DNA of 64,000 nt, from the NCBI RefSeq assembly GCF_019145235.1, contig NZ_JAHSTV010000007.1:1-64000 (forward strand), in the 5' to 3' direction. This DNA is from Pseudomonas farris. GTDB taxonomy: Bacteria > Pseudomonadota > Gammaproteobacteria > Pseudomonadales > Pseudomonadaceae. The notes below the pieces were generated by a model that made no database searches, was not told the origin of the DNA, and worked only from the letters and a program-made list of their open reading frames with translations. Shown in pieces: positions 1 through 10,100 of this stretch. Within the stretch, counting starts at the first letter, position 1, and each line of letters opens with the position of its first letter. Made by a program: the position numbers and the translations under genes.

Positions 1-16
1 CGTCCCGTCAACACGA

Positions 17-961
17 CTACCCCACCAAGACCATCAACTGTTGACGCTGCGCATCCGTGAGCATCGGGCCGAAACCCGCACCGGCGTTTTCCGCCATGTA
101 GCGCGGGTTGCTCGTGCCGGGAATGACGCAAGTCACCGCTGGATGAGCCAGCAAGAACTTGAGCGCCAGTTGCGCCCAGCTATTGACCCCCACTTGCGCG
201 GCCCATCCCGGCAGCGGTTTGCCTTTCAATCGAGCGAGCAAGCCACCGCCGCCGAAAGGCCGATTGCAGATCACCGCCACACCGCGCTCGCGACACAGCG
301 GCAGGATTCGCTTCTCGACGCCGCGGTCGTCCAGGGCATAGTTGATCTGCAAAAAGTCCATCGGCTCGGCTTTCAACACCGCCTCCACTTCGTCATACGC
401 CGACGCCGTGTAATGGGTGATGCCGATGTAGCGGATGCGCCCTTCTGCCTTCCATTGGCGCAGGGTGGGCAGGTGGGTTTTCCAATCCAGCAGGTTGTGA
501 ATCTGCATCAGATCGATACGGTCGGTCTGCAACAGCTTGAACGACTGCTCCATCTGCGCAATGCCTTCTTCGCGCCCCTGGGTCCAGACCTTGGTGGCCA
601 GAAACGCAGGCGAACGAGGCCGATGGATCGACAGCAATTCCCCGGTCGTCTGCTCGGCGCGACCGTACATGGGCGAGCTGTCGATCACTGTGCCGCCCTT
701 CTCAAACAACGCGATGAGCACGGCGGGCAGTTGCTTGTAGGCTGCGTCGGAAGGCGCGACATCAAAGCCGCGATACGTGCCCAACCCGACCATGGGTAAC
801 GGCTCGTTGCTGGAAGGAATGGCTCGGGTCAGCATGTTCTTGCCTCCTGTTTCCGTCGACGGCGCCGATGCGGCAAAGGCCGGATCGAAGGTGAAGACCG
901 CCGAAACACCGGCAGCCAACGTAAGTAGTCTTCTACGCGTGAAGACAGCAGGATCTGTCAT
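17..961 (-). CDS. Exported aldo/keto reductase (Tat-type signal)
   Basis: NAD(P)H-dependent aldo/keto reductase fold of 314 residues. The usual catalytic tetrad is visible as Asp94, Tyr99 (DSSPMYG), Lys124 (ATKVW) and His155 (MQIHN). The N-terminus carries a twin-arginine-like signal (TRRRLLTLAAG, then a hydrophobic stretch ending AFA around residue 30), so the folded, cofactor-loaded enzyme is probably exported to the periplasm. Its start codon overlaps the stop of the upstream transporter gene by ATGA, so the two are translationally coupled. The substrate cannot be read from the sequence. The family call is secure; the export route is inferred from the signal. Confidence 0.88.
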   Translation of the reverse strand: MTDPAVFTRRRLLTLAAGVSAVFTFDPAFAASAPSTETGGKNMLTRAIPSSNEPLPMVGLGTYRGFDVAPSDAAYKQLPAVLIALFEKGGTVIDSSPMYGRAEQTTGELLSIHRPRSPAFLATKVWTQGREEGIAQMEQSFKLLQTDRIDLMQIHNLLDWKTHLPTLRQWKAEGRIRYIGITHYTASAYDEVEAVLKAEPMDFLQINYALDDRGVEKRILPLCRERGVAVICNRPFGGGGLLARLKGKPLPGWAAQVGVNSWAQLALKFLLAHPAVTCVIPGTSNPRYMAENAGAGFGPMLTDAQRQQLMVLVG

Positions 962-2241
962 GGAATTCCCCCTGGCTGTTCATTCATGCTCGCCCTTTGC
1001 TCTTGTCGTCTGGCCAGCCACAGACATAACCAGCCCCACAGCCCGGCAAACGGCATGATCACTACCGCTACCAGCCCAAACCCCGCGCCCAGCGCCGTCA
1101 ACCCGGCGGAGAGCCAGCCACTGGCGGCATCGCCGCCGCGATACACCAGGGTTTCGATCACATTCTTGGCCTTGTACTTTTCCTCGCGGCTCACCACCGT
1201 CCACAGCACCTCTCGCGCCGGGCGCACGATGGCGAACTCGACGGCGCGGCGCAGCCCTTGCGCCAGCGCGACGGTTGCCGGCACGGGTGCCAGGGCCATG
1301 GCGCTAAACGCCATGATTGTCGCCAACGGCAACGCCACCAGCGCCCCGCCGATGCCGATCAGGCGGATCAACGGCGCGGTCAGCAACAGTTGAAATAGCA
1401 GGGTCAGCGCCGACACGATCAAATCGACGACGGCGAAGAACTGCGTCCTGCTGGCCACATCAGCATAGCTGCCAGCCACAATTCGTCCCTGTTCGAAATA
1501 CAGCAAGGTCGCGGCGCTGGTGTGCAACAGCATGAACAGCACCAGCCCCATCAGATAGCGCGAGCGCAGGATCAGCGTGACCCCGGCCAGCATGCTGCCG
1601 CCCATGCGCCGCTCATCCAGCCAGGGGCTGCCGGACTGCGACACTGTGCGCGACAACAGCGCCCGATAGCAACGCACCGCACACTCCAGCAGCACGGCCG
1701 CCGCGACGGTCAACGCTACCGGCCCAAGATTTGTGGCCATGGTCGCGGCCAGCAATGGCCCGATAAACGTGCCCAGGGTTCCACCCGCCGCAATGAAACC
1801 GAACAGTCGCCGCCCTTGCTCGCTGGAAAAGCGGTCGACCAGCACGCTCCAGAAAATCGAAACGATGAACAGGTTGTAGATGCTGATCCAGACGAAAAAC
1901 ACCCGCCCTACTGTCACCGGCGCAATGCGCTGAGCGATTAACACGCCAAACACCAGCATCGACAAGGCTATCAAGCGATAGATCAACGGCACGAAGCGCA
2001 TGGCAGGCAGACGCGAAACCAGCGCGCCAAACAGCGGCACCATCAGCAGCATCACCACGAATGTGGCGGTGAACAGCCATTGCAACTTGTCGGCACCGCC
2101 CTCAAGGCCCAAGGCATCGCGCAAAGGTCGCACCAGGTAATAACTGGCGAGCACGCAGAAATGGAAGGCGAAACCCAGCATCAGGGCCGTTCGTTCAGAC
2201 GGCAGAACCTTGACCCATTTCAACGCGCCGGTGGCCGTCAT
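958..2241 (-). CDS. MFS/Npt-type membrane transporter
   Basis: Integral membrane protein of 427 residues with about eleven or twelve hydrophobic segments. The stretch ENVIETLVYRGGDAASGW resembles the conserved region of bacterial Npt1/NTP-NDP exchange-type carriers, which are distant MFS relatives. The N-terminal YYLVRPLRDALG motif fits the same group. The substrate is unknown, and an ATP/ADP role should not be assumed because many free-living bacteria carry uncharacterised members. It is the first gene of a two-gene unit with the exported aldo/keto reductase (4-base overlap), and diverges from the alpha/beta hydrolase gene across about 120 bases. Confidence 0.75.
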   Translation of the reverse strand: MTATGALKWVKVLPSERTALMLGFAFHFCVLASYYLVRPLRDALGLEGGADKLQWLFTATFVVMLLMVPLFGALVSRLPAMRFVPLIYRLIALSMLVFGVLIAQRIAPVTVGRVFFVWISIYNLFIVSIFWSVLVDRFSSEQGRRLFGFIAAGGTLGTFIGPLLAATMATNLGPVALTVAAAVLLECAVRCYRALLSRTVSQSGSPWLDERRMGGSMLAGVTLILRSRYLMGLVLFMLLHTSAATLLYFEQGRIVAGSYADVASRTQFFAVVDLIVSALTLLFQLLLTAPLIRLIGIGGALVALPLATIMAFSAMALAPVPATVALAQGLRRAVEFAIVRPAREVLWTVVSREEKYKAKNVIETLVYRGGDAASGWLSAGLTALGAGFGLVAVVIMPFAGLWGWLCLWLARRQEQRASMNEQPGGIP

Positions 2242-2363
2242 GGCGCAGCAATCGGATACAAGCGTCGAACCTTGGACATCGGTGCGCTCCCGTGCGGCAA
2301 ATATCGATGTACTACACTCTGACAGCGCTCAAGCGATAGCCGTCGTCAGGCCCAGAGCAGTCC

Positions 2364-3152
2364 ATGTCGTCCACTAAAGTTAGCCGAATGTCGCGAACCC
2401 TGATGTCTCTCTTCGCATTCCTTGTCGTTGCGTACCTGGTGCTTTGCGCCGCGCTGTTCGTGTTTCAACGCGCCCTCATCTACTACCCGCAACCCCGCGC
2501 CATCGACGCACCCGAAACGCTGCTCACGCTGCAAGTCGCCGATGCGCAGGTGTTGGTGACGGTCAGGCCGCACGACGGACCGAAGGCGTTGATTTACTTC
2601 GGCGGCAATGCCGAGGACGTTTCCCGCAGCCTGCCCGATTTTTCGCAGGCCTTTGCGGATCATGCGATCTACTTGCTGCATTACCGAGGCTACGGTGGCA
2701 GCTCCGGGTCGCCGTCCGAAGAAGCGATTCAGCGCGATGCCATGACCTTGTTCGACATGGTCTACAACACCCATCCCACTATCGCCGTGGTCGGACGCAG
2801 CCTGGGTTCGGGCGTCGCCCTGCGCCTCGCCAGCCAACGCCCGGCCTCGCGGCTGATTTTGATCACGCCCTACAACAGCCTTGAAGACCTCGCCGCCCGG
2901 CAGTTCCGCTGGTTCCCGGTGAAGTGGCTGCTTCGGGACAGGTTCGAATCCTGGAGATACGCCGCTCACATCACCGTACCGACGCTGTTGATCGCCGCCG
3001 AGCACGACGAAGTCATACCGCGCTCAAGCACGGAAAAGCTCTACACGAATTTCGCCAAGGGCGTGGCCACGCTGCAGGTGATACCGGGCTCGGGCCACAA
3101 CTCGATATCCGAAAGCCCGCAGTACCTCAAACTGCTGGGTTCCGCGTTGTGA
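2364..3152 (+). CDS. Membrane-anchored alpha/beta hydrolase (BEM46/ABHD13-like)
   Basis: Serine hydrolase of 262 residues with one N-terminal membrane anchor (about residues 12-35). The catalytic triad is readable: Ser146 in GRSLGSG, Asp215 in AAEHDEVIP and His245 in GSGHNS. The oxyanion region is HYRGYGGSSG. The layout matches the BEM46-like lipase/esterase group, which is usually inner-membrane bound with the hydrolase domain outside. A second Met at residue 9 (MSRTLMS) could be the true start. It converges with the small membrane-protein gene downstream, with essentially no spacer. Confidence 0.85.
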   Translation: MSSTKVSRMSRTLMSLFAFLVVAYLVLCAALFVFQRALIYYPQPRAIDAPETLLTLQVADAQVLVTVRPHDGPKALIYFGGNAEDVSRSLPDFSQAFADHAIYLLHYRGYGGSSGSPSEEAIQRDAMTLFDMVYNTHPTIAVVGRSLGSGVALRLASQRPASRLILITPYNSLEDLAARQFRWFPVKWLLRDRFESWRYAAHITVPTLLIAAEHDEVIPRSSTEKLYTNFAKGVATLQVIPGSGHNSISESPQYLKLLGSAL

Positions 3153-3153
3153 A

Positions 3154-3666
3154 TCAGGTGTAAGCCAACAGTCGGCCGCACAACACCACGGTGCCCCATA
3201 ACCCCATCGAGAACACTGCCTGCACTCTGGCAATTGCCGGTGCCGCGATGCCTGTGTTCCACCGGGCGACTGAACGGTAAACACCGACGTGAAAAAGGCC
3301 TGCGTTAATGCCCGCCGTAGCGATCAGGCACAACTTTAAAATGAAAATGTTGTTGGTGGCGAAGTCATGGGGATGGGCGGTAAACATCATCAGCCCAGCC
3401 GGTACGATCAATACCAGGGCAGCGACGGACCATCTCAGGAGATGGCGGGCCAGGGCCGTCACCGCAATATCCTTGGACAGGCCAAGCACCCGCAGATCGA
3501 ACATGACCACTGAGCCGACAAGCAACACGAAGCCAATGATGTGAACCACCTCGACTATCGGGTAAAGCCACAGCTCGCTTCGCATGGCCAGACCAAGTCG
3601 CGAGTCATCCAACCAGTCCAGCCAGCTATCCGGACCTATCCCCGCGCGGGCACCTATGGTGTCCAT
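3154..3666 (-). CDS. Small integral membrane protein (DUF6644-like)
   Basis: Protein of 170 residues with four probable membrane spans. Conserved-looking residues lie in the first half (EVVHIIGFVLLVGSVVMFDLR), a pattern I associate with the DUF2214/DUF6644 type of small bacterial membrane proteins. Function is unknown. Its start codon shares one base with the stop of the upstream gene (TGATG), so the two form a coupled pair. That partner is a small periplasmic protein, suggesting a joint envelope function, but nothing in the sequence says which. Confidence 0.7.
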   Translation of the reverse strand: MDTIGARAGIGPDSWLDWLDDSRLGLAMRSELWLYPIVEVVHIIGFVLLVGSVVMFDLRVLGLSKDIAVTALARHLLRWSVAALVLIVPAGLMMFTAHPHDFATNNIFILKLCLIATAGINAGLFHVGVYRSVARWNTGIAAPAIARVQAVFSMGLWGTVVLCGRLLAYT

Positions 3667-4016
3667 CAGCGCAACTCAGTGGTTTTATCGCCGATGATGA
3701 TGCGTTCTGCTCGCAGTTCATCGGGTTTGTTTCGATTCGGATAGCCGACCACGGTAGCCGTCGTACCGACATTCAACATGTCTTTGGAAAGCCCACGGTT
3801 CTCCATGCGCGATGGCGGTGCCAGAACGATGATCCACGTCTTGTCGGCTGTTTTAAGACGCAAGAGCCCGTGCGGATGGGAATAGCCGGATTCCTCGATG
3901 GTTCCGTTCAGTTGCATGGAGTTGCTGGAGTCGTATTCACTCCAGCCGTGATGAGCGAACGCCGAAGTGGCCACCAGCAGCGATGACAGTCCGATGCTTC
4001 TGAGCAAGGCTTTCAT
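3666..4016 (-). CDS. Periplasmic DUF6152-like small protein
   Basis: Protein of 116 residues with a clear Sec signal peptide (MKALLRSIGLSSLLVATSAFA) and a mature start HHGWSEYD. The HHGW opening followed by a single beta-rich domain is typical of DUF6152 proteins, small periplasmic proteins of unknown role often found beside membrane proteins of the DUF6644 type, as here. A good Shine-Dalgarno sequence (AGGAGAA) sits just upstream of the ATG. It is first in a two-gene unit, with a 1-base overlap to the next gene. Confidence 0.78.
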   Translation of the reverse strand: MKALLRSIGLSSLLVATSAFAHHGWSEYDSSNSMQLNGTIEESGYSHPHGLLRLKTADKTWIIVLAPPSRMENRGLSKDMLNVGTTATVVGYPNRNKPDELRAERIIIGDKTTELR

Positions 4017-4183
4017 GATGCGGTTCTCCTGTTTTATCTGGAGCTGGTGGTGCTACGACATCGCTCTTAGACAGCTTTCTCCATTGGCGAGACGAAAGCG
4101 TGGGCTAATCGTCGGAAAGACTGAGTAAACGCCCCGATCATCGGCGGAGAACGGCGGTCTTACTTCGGGTTTTGTGCTGGAGG

Positions 4184-4293
4184 GGCTGGCCTCTTCGCGG
4201 GCAAGCCCGCTCCCACAGGTATCTGCTTTGACCAAAAGATTTGTGAACGACACCGATCACTGTGGGAGCGGGCTTGCCCGCGATGAGGCCCGC
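4184..4293. repeat. REPIN (two inverted REP sequences)
   Basis: Two copies of a GC-rich REP core face each other: about 4191-4218 (CGGGCAAGCCCGCTCCCACAG) and about 4260-4288 in inverse orientation. They are separated by roughly 42 bases. This is the classic Pseudomonas REPIN layout. It lies in the 664-base stretch (4017-4680) between the DUF6152-like gene and the end of the mag operon. No convincing gene occurs there. Confidence 0.85.
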
Positions 4294-4617
4294 AAGAACA
4301 CCCTCAAATAGGCATTCGAGCTCCCGGCTCGCCCACTTCTCCTGAATCGCCATGCGCAGGTAACTCAAACTCTTCAGGCGTTTTCCTTGGTTGAAAAATG
4401 ATCAGGTTGTGGGTCTGGGGTAATTGTCTCAGCAGGTGCTGCGACAATTACATCGTGCCTATACGCCTCGTAAAACTGGCGTATATGAAAGAGATTCGGT
4501 CGGATAAAACCACGCAATCCCGGCTGAGTACGCGCGAGGTGAGTAGCCCATTGCCCGACCACCCCACTCCGCCGCTTCGATCTTTCGGTTATGTAAGCCC
4601 CAACCTGCCTTGATTAC

Positions 4618-4648
4618 TGAATTGGGCAGCAAACTGCTGCCCAATTCA
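4618..4648. terminator. Strong hairpin at the 3' end of the mag operon
   Basis: A perfect 13-base inverted repeat (TGAATTGGGCAGC and its complement) with a 5-base loop lies about 33 bases beyond the magF stop codon. It has no long U-tract on either side, so it may be a stabilising 3' hairpin rather than a textbook intrinsic terminator. Its place at the end of the operon favours a transcript-end role. Confidence 0.65.
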
Positions 4649-4680
4649 ATTGTGTCAGCACCGCTGTCACAATTACCCCC

Positions 4681-5496
4681 TCACGGATAACTAAACCCCT
4701 TAACCAACGTCAATTCCCCCACCGCCCGCATCGGCACCAGGAACGTCTCCATCTTCTCGTTCGGCGTCCCCTCTTCCGTAATCACCGTAATCTGCGCGGT
4801 CGTCAGCGGCTGAACAGCCTCTTCCTGCCCCTCTTCATCACTGCGATACCCGCCACCGTAGTAGTTCACGTACACCAGATATTGCCCCTTGATCGGCGCG
4901 GGCATGGCGAAGATTTCCGGGCCGTAGCCGGTGGTGACGTCGACGTCGAGTGCGCCGCCGTTGGCCGCGACGCGGTCGCCGTACCAGATGTGGCCGCCGT
5001 CAGGCGTGACGACATGCAGGTCAAGGTCGGTGCCGTCGCTGTCCCAGGCCAGCAGTACTCGCAACTTGGCCGGGGTGGCGCCGCCGCTGGTGTTGAGGAA
5101 TTGGGTGCGATGCCGCTGTTGGCCATCGGGGCTGCGGACTTCGACGCTGTTGCTGCCGTTGGGGAATGAGAACGGGCGATCGTAGCGACCGGCGGGGTCA
5201 ATTTTCAGCGGCATGCTGACGCCGTTGACGATCAGCTTGCCGGGTTCATTGCCCTTGGGCGCGGACTTGATCTGACCGGTAATGCGAGCGGTATTGGCCT
5301 GTCCCACCGGTGTGTTGACCGAGGACGCCGGGTAATTAACCGTCTGACGAAAGTTTTCGCCTTCGCCTTCGGGTGCGCCCGTGCGCCAGCCGCCGACGGG
5401 CGTGTCGAGTTTGACTGCGCTATCGGTGGCGAACGTGGTCGGCCATACGCAAAAGGAACAAAGGAACAGGAGGACCTGTGGGTAACGGAGTTTCAT
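4681..5496 (-). CDS. magF: MagF/YfaP-like secreted DUF2135 protein
   Basis: Protein of 271 residues with a signal peptide ending near TFATDS. The C-terminal DUF2135 domain has the diagnostic VLLAWDSDGTDLDLHVVTPDG segment (acidic, possibly metal binding) and the closing IKGQYLVYVNYYGGG motif. It corresponds to E. coli YfaP and the last gene of the P. aeruginosa mag operon. The start lies 3 bases after the magE stop. A paralogue (magA) begins the same operon, so the operon is bracketed by two DUF2135 proteins. Its biochemical role is unknown; a periplasmic partner of the macroglobulin is the reasonable inference. Confidence 0.88.
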   Translation of the reverse strand: MKLRYPQVLLFLCSFCVWPTTFATDSAVKLDTPVGGWRTGAPEGEGENFRQTVNYPASSVNTPVGQANTARITGQIKSAPKGNEPGKLIVNGVSMPLKIDPAGRYDRPFSFPNGSNSVEVRSPDGQQRHRTQFLNTSGGATPAKLRVLLAWDSDGTDLDLHVVTPDGGHIWYGDRVAANGGALDVDVTTGYGPEIFAMPAPIKGQYLVYVNYYGGGYRSDEEGQEEAVQPLTTAQITVITEEGTPNEKMETFLVPMRAVGELTLVKGFSYP

Positions 5497-5499
5497 GGC

Positions 5500-7119
5500 C
5501 TATTCCAGCAAGAGGTGGCGGGCGAGCCCTTCGATGTAGGTTTCATCCTGGCCGTTGGGATGTGCTTCGAAGGCCAGGTGCAGGTATTCATGGGTCAGGT
5601 CGAGGCGGTCTTGCAGCGACAGCACGCCACGCACGTAAATGCGCTGGCGTTCGCGGTCGACAAAAGGACGGCCGAAAGCCAGGCGGCAGACGGCGAAAGT
5701 GTTGACTTCGTTGTAACCAACTTCGCTTTCCAGCCGTGGTCGCCAGCCGCGACGTTGCTTTTGCAGCCAGTCTTGCGCGGCGGGCAATGCGTCGCAGGAA
5801 GCGACGGGATGGTCCCAGCGGCTGAGGCTGGCGCGCGGATAAGCGTGCAGCAGGATGGCGTCGTAGCGTTGACCGGCGTTGGCCTGTTCGACGGCTTGCT
5901 GCCAGGAGAGTTTGTCCGGCCCCGGTTGGTCGGAGTGATAGGTGACGTTGCTGCCGGCAAGGACCAGGTCGCTGGTCCAAGCGGCGATGTTGCGCGACTC
6001 GGTCGCGGCCGGGCGCGGGGCGACGCGCTGTCGGCTGCTGCTGTCATCGATGCTCAGGCAATCGCCGTTGCGGGTAGCGTTTTGCAGCAGGTAGGTGCGG
6101 ATCGCGACGCTCAGGGCTTTGGCGGCTTCGGCAGGTTCCGGTCTGGCTTCGCGCTGCAGGACGCGGGCGACGTATTCTTCGCGGTCCAGGCGGGCGACGA
6201 GTTTGTCTTTGAGCAAGAACAACTCGCCGTCGCTATGGATATCGAGTTGATTGCCATTGGCGAACTCGACGCGATAGTCGCCTTGCAAGGGCCCGGGCGC
6301 TAACACGCGATCCCCCGACAGCACGCGTTTCAGCGGATAACGCGCGAACAGTCCGACCTCGACGCACTTCCCCGCCTCCGCTGGCCATGACGAAGGCAAC
6401 ACCGTCGCCAGTGCCTGACCGTAATTGCGCAAGACCATTTGACTGGTGCCGCGCCCACCGGCCCAGATCGGCGTGCCGTCCGCCGTCCAGCCCGCGAATC
6501 CGCCCTGACGCGACGAAGGATCCTGATCCCCCAACCAGCTCCAGGTTTTCACCCGCAACCGACCACCGAGTTCGCCCACGACATTGCCGTCAGCAGCATT
6601 CAGCACCACATCGAGCAACACTCGCCGGGCTTGATCCTGCGCCGGCATCACGGCCAATGCCTTCAACAACTCAGCCACCGAAACCCGGGTCTGCGGTTGC
6701 AACGACGGCAAGTCCAGCAACCACTTCGGCGCTTGTCTCGCCTGCCAATACTCGCGCCAATCAGCGCCAGCAATGCCCAGGCGCGCAGGCTCAAAATACA
6801 ACCCGCAAGACTTCACCAATGCCTGGTCGCGCTCAATCCTGCCGCCCGCCGTGCAGCAATACACTTCTTCCTTCGATTGCCCGCGACACTCATAAGCCGG
6901 TTCACGCGCGCCGGTATCCACCAGCCAGCCGTAGACAAACAGCTTCCACAAACTACCCAGCGGCGTCTGCAAATCAGCAGGCAATGGCTCACGCGAAATC
7001 ACCTGCGTCTGGCTCAACGCAAGCAACACACCCTTGAAGCCCAGCCGCAACGGCTCGTCCTGCGCTGTCGCCAGCGCAGGCATCAAACACAGCAGCCACC
7101 AGACCAAGCGCCGGGTCAT
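5500..7119 (-). CDS. magE: MagE/YfaQ-like DUF2300 protein with three envelope-type modules
   Basis: I place the start at the Met before TRRLVWWLLCLMPALATAQ (position 7119, one base after the magD stop), which gives a signal peptide and 539 residues. Three modules can be read. (1) Residues 50-230 resemble a serine penicillin-binding/transpeptidase fold: SLWK at 56-59 (SxxK), SCG near 104, KTW at 191-193 where KTG is usual, then a GGFAGWTADGTPIWAGG stretch like that following KTG in PBPs. (2) Residues about 313-440 resemble SpoIID/LytB (EEYVARVLQREA, then AAKALSVAIRTYLLQ). (3) The C-terminus carries HEYLH (510-514) followed by E-Y-I-E-G-L, a gluzincin-like zinc site. DUF2300 is formally uncharacterised; the module reading is my inference. 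Confidence 0.85.
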   Translation of the reverse strand: MTRRLVWWLLCLMPALATAQDEPLRLGFKGVLLALSQTQVISREPLPADLQTPLGSLWKLFVYGWLVDTGAREPAYECRGQSKEEVYCCTAGGRIERDQALVKSCGLYFEPARLGIAGADWREYWQARQAPKWLLDLPSLQPQTRVSVAELLKALAVMPAQDQARRVLLDVVLNAADGNVVGELGGRLRVKTWSWLGDQDPSSRQGGFAGWTADGTPIWAGGRGTSQMVLRNYGQALATVLPSSWPAEAGKCVEVGLFARYPLKRVLSGDRVLAPGPLQGDYRVEFANGNQLDIHSDGELFLLKDKLVARLDREEYVARVLQREARPEPAEAAKALSVAIRTYLLQNATRNGDCLSIDDSSSRQRVAPRPAATESRNIAAWTSDLVLAGSNVTYHSDQPGPDKLSWQQAVEQANAGQRYDAILLHAYPRASLSRWDHPVASCDALPAAQDWLQKQRRGWRPRLESEVGYNEVNTFAVCRLAFGRPFVDRERQRIYVRGVLSLQDRLDLTHEYLHLAFEAHPNGQDETYIEGLARHLLLE

Positions 7120-7120
7120 G

Positions 7121-10100
7121 TCAGTGGACCGTGACCTGACCAAGCGCCGGTTTCTGTTCCTGGGCCTGATGCTGTGGCGCGTAGACCTGTGTGAAACGCA
7201 CCGGCGGCAAGTTGAACTGACCCTTTTGCGAGAAACGCACCAGATGACGCAGGCGCAATTCACCGCTCAGGGCATCCACCGGGATCGCGTAGGCCATTTG
7301 CCCCGGTTCGAAACGGGCCTTCTCCAGCGAGGTCGGCTCGGTGCCGGCCTTGCCCATCAGCTTGATGCCCCACGTGGTGCGCTCGACGTCCGCGCCCGGT
7401 GGCAGCGGCACTTCGAGCATGCCGTAGCGCAGCGGTTTTGCGGCTTTGCTGGTGATGATCACTTCGTCCAGGTACAGGCTGTCGCTGGACAACGGTTTGC
7501 TGCCGACGGCTTCGAGTTTGAATTCAAACGCTTCGTCACCCGGCACCAGACGCGACAGACGACGAGTGATGGTCACGGCCATCGGGTCCACTGGCGGTTG
7601 CTTGCTCTGGAAGCTCAACGCGGCGCGAAGCGGGCGTTCTTGCTCCCCGGTCAGCGACAACACTGTCGGCACGGGCGCAGCACCCTGCCACGTCCAATAC
7701 ATCTCACCGGTAGCACTGTGCTCTTTCTTCCAGCCTTCACCCGGTGCCAGCGCGATGGTCGGCGAGGCCTGCTCAATGCTGCGTTGCAGCCAGGTCAGCG
7801 CCAAGGCGCGTTCCAGGGTCGATTGCTGTGGCAACAAACGTTGCAACAACGCTTGAGCGTGAGACTGATCGAAGGCTTGCAGCGACAGGTTCAGCGCTTC
7901 GACAAACGGTTGAGAGCTGGCGGCCACTTGTTGTTGCGCAGCCTCCAATTGACCATTGAACGCCGACGGCAGATTGACCTTGGCCTGACGCGCCATCGAT
8001 GCGGTCAGCACTCGAGCGCTGGCCAGCCCCAACGCCGAATCCGGATCGCTCATGACCAGACTTTCTTCGCCATCGTCCATCATGCTCGCCGCATGGCCTT
8101 CGCCGGCTTTCACCAAGTCGTCGATCAAACCGCTGAGCAGCGTGTTCACCGGCAATTGCATCTGCTTGGCAAACGACAGAATCAACGCCCGCTGCAACAG
8201 CGGCGTGTTCTGCGACTGCTTGGCGTACACCTCCAGCACCCGCTGCCAATGCTCCGGCGGCAGGCTCAGCTCCAGCGCTTTGCTGGCGTGCCAGTCGGCG
8301 TAATAGGCGTACGCAGTGAGGAACGCATCCGGTTCACCGTCATAGCCCCACCAGGTGAAGCTCGCCGACGGGCCGGCCATTTGCACCAAACGCAGGCGGC
8401 TGTTCTGCATGATCAAACGCAAGCGATCGCGGATCTGCGGGTTCGACGACAAGGTTGGATAAGCGATGCTCAGCGGCAGCAAACGACTGGCGGTCTGTTC
8501 GACGCCGCCGTACGGATAGCTCAGCAGATCATCAAGCGCCGAACGGAACAGCGCTTGCGGGCTGTCATCCAGACGCAGGCGAATATCCGTGGCGTCTGCC
8601 GGCAAGGTCAGCGGCGTATCACCGCTGGCCACGTCCAGACTTTGGCTCTGAGTCACCTGCCAGCCTTCGCCGGTCGCGGTCAGGCGCACCGCCAAGGCAT
8701 CGGCGGTTTTGCCGTCCTGCACCAGCTCGGCGGTCCACTCGCCATTGGCCACTGTGAACGCCGGCAATGCGATGTAGTTGATGCCGTTGTTCAAAGTGAC
8801 CGGCACACGTTGTTCGGCGCCCGCGTAATGAATCACCAGCTCAGCCTTGACCGGTTTCTCGGCCTGACTGAAAGCGAACACACCGAGATCCGGTTTGTCG
8901 CCGTTGCGGAATTTGGTCGGGCCGCTCCACTTCAGGTACAGCGGTTTTTCCGAGCGCACGAACTGCTTCTTCTGCCCGACCTGGCCGTCATCGGCGATGG
9001 CCCGGGCGGTGATGCGCCAGCGGGTCAAGGAGTCCGGCATTTTGAAGGTGAAGCGGGTTTTGCCATTCGCATCGGTGATCAATTCAGGCTGCCATGCAGC
9101 GGTGTCGACGTCTTCGCGACGTGGCCGCTCCAGCACTTTCACGCCACGCTCGCTGCGGTTGGCTTTGCCCGGCGCGCCTGGGCTGCCCGGCAATGCCACG
9201 TCGTAGCTGATGAACGACAAACTGGCGCTGGTGCGCACGTTGTTGCGGCGCGGGTGATAGAAGAACTGATCGATGGTTGGCGCGACTTCCGGTTGCAGCG
9301 CGTAGACCATTTCATCGACCACACTGACCGTCAGGTGCGCCGGAATCGGCTTGCCGGCGAACTGGGTGGTCAGGTCAACCGACACGGTATCGCCCGGCTG
9401 ATACGCCTCTTTATCGGTGGTGATGGCCACGTCGATTTGCGGCGCAACCACTTTGATGCCGGCGTTCTGGAAGCTGTATTGGCCACCCTTGGTGTAAAGA
9501 ACCGAGAACGTCAGGTTTGGCGCGAAGTTGTCCTTCACCAGGATGCGCGCGCGGTATTGGGTGTCGCTGAGTTTTTCCATCTTCAGCCAGTCGCTGCCCT
9601 TGGACAGCAGCGCGGTGGCCTCGACCTTGTCACGCTCAAGCGACAACAGCGCATCGATGATCGGCTCGGGGAAAGTGATCAACGCGAGGGCTTCGTCGCC
9701 CGCCTTGTACTCGGGTTTATCGAGGACGATTTCCACGGTGCCGGGCACGGCTTTGACGCCGTCGCCAGTGACCGAATGACCGGTCGCGCCAAGTACGCGG
9801 CCATGGTCATCTTTCAGCGTCAGGTTGTAAGTGCCCGGACGGTCGAAGGCCAGGGTGAAGCCTTTATCTTTGGCGGCGAGTTTACCTTCGCCAGTGGTTT
9901 GATCTTCGAGTCGCACCCAGCTGTAGCTGCTCGGGTTGACCGCTTTGCTCTGCTCGCTGCCACCTTCGTTGGCATAACTGAATGCAACCTTGCCGCCCAC
10001 CGCGCTGAACCGCTGCGGAGCGCTCAGACGGAAACTCGCAGCACCGCGATCAATGAGAATTTCCTTGGTGGTCTTGACCCGATACGCCGCGCCATCGCTG

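Noticed and set aside
4053..4613. Several 60-76 codon frames around the REPIN
   Set aside because: They are generated by the GC-rich REP hairpin, overlap each other on both strands and lack ribosome sites.
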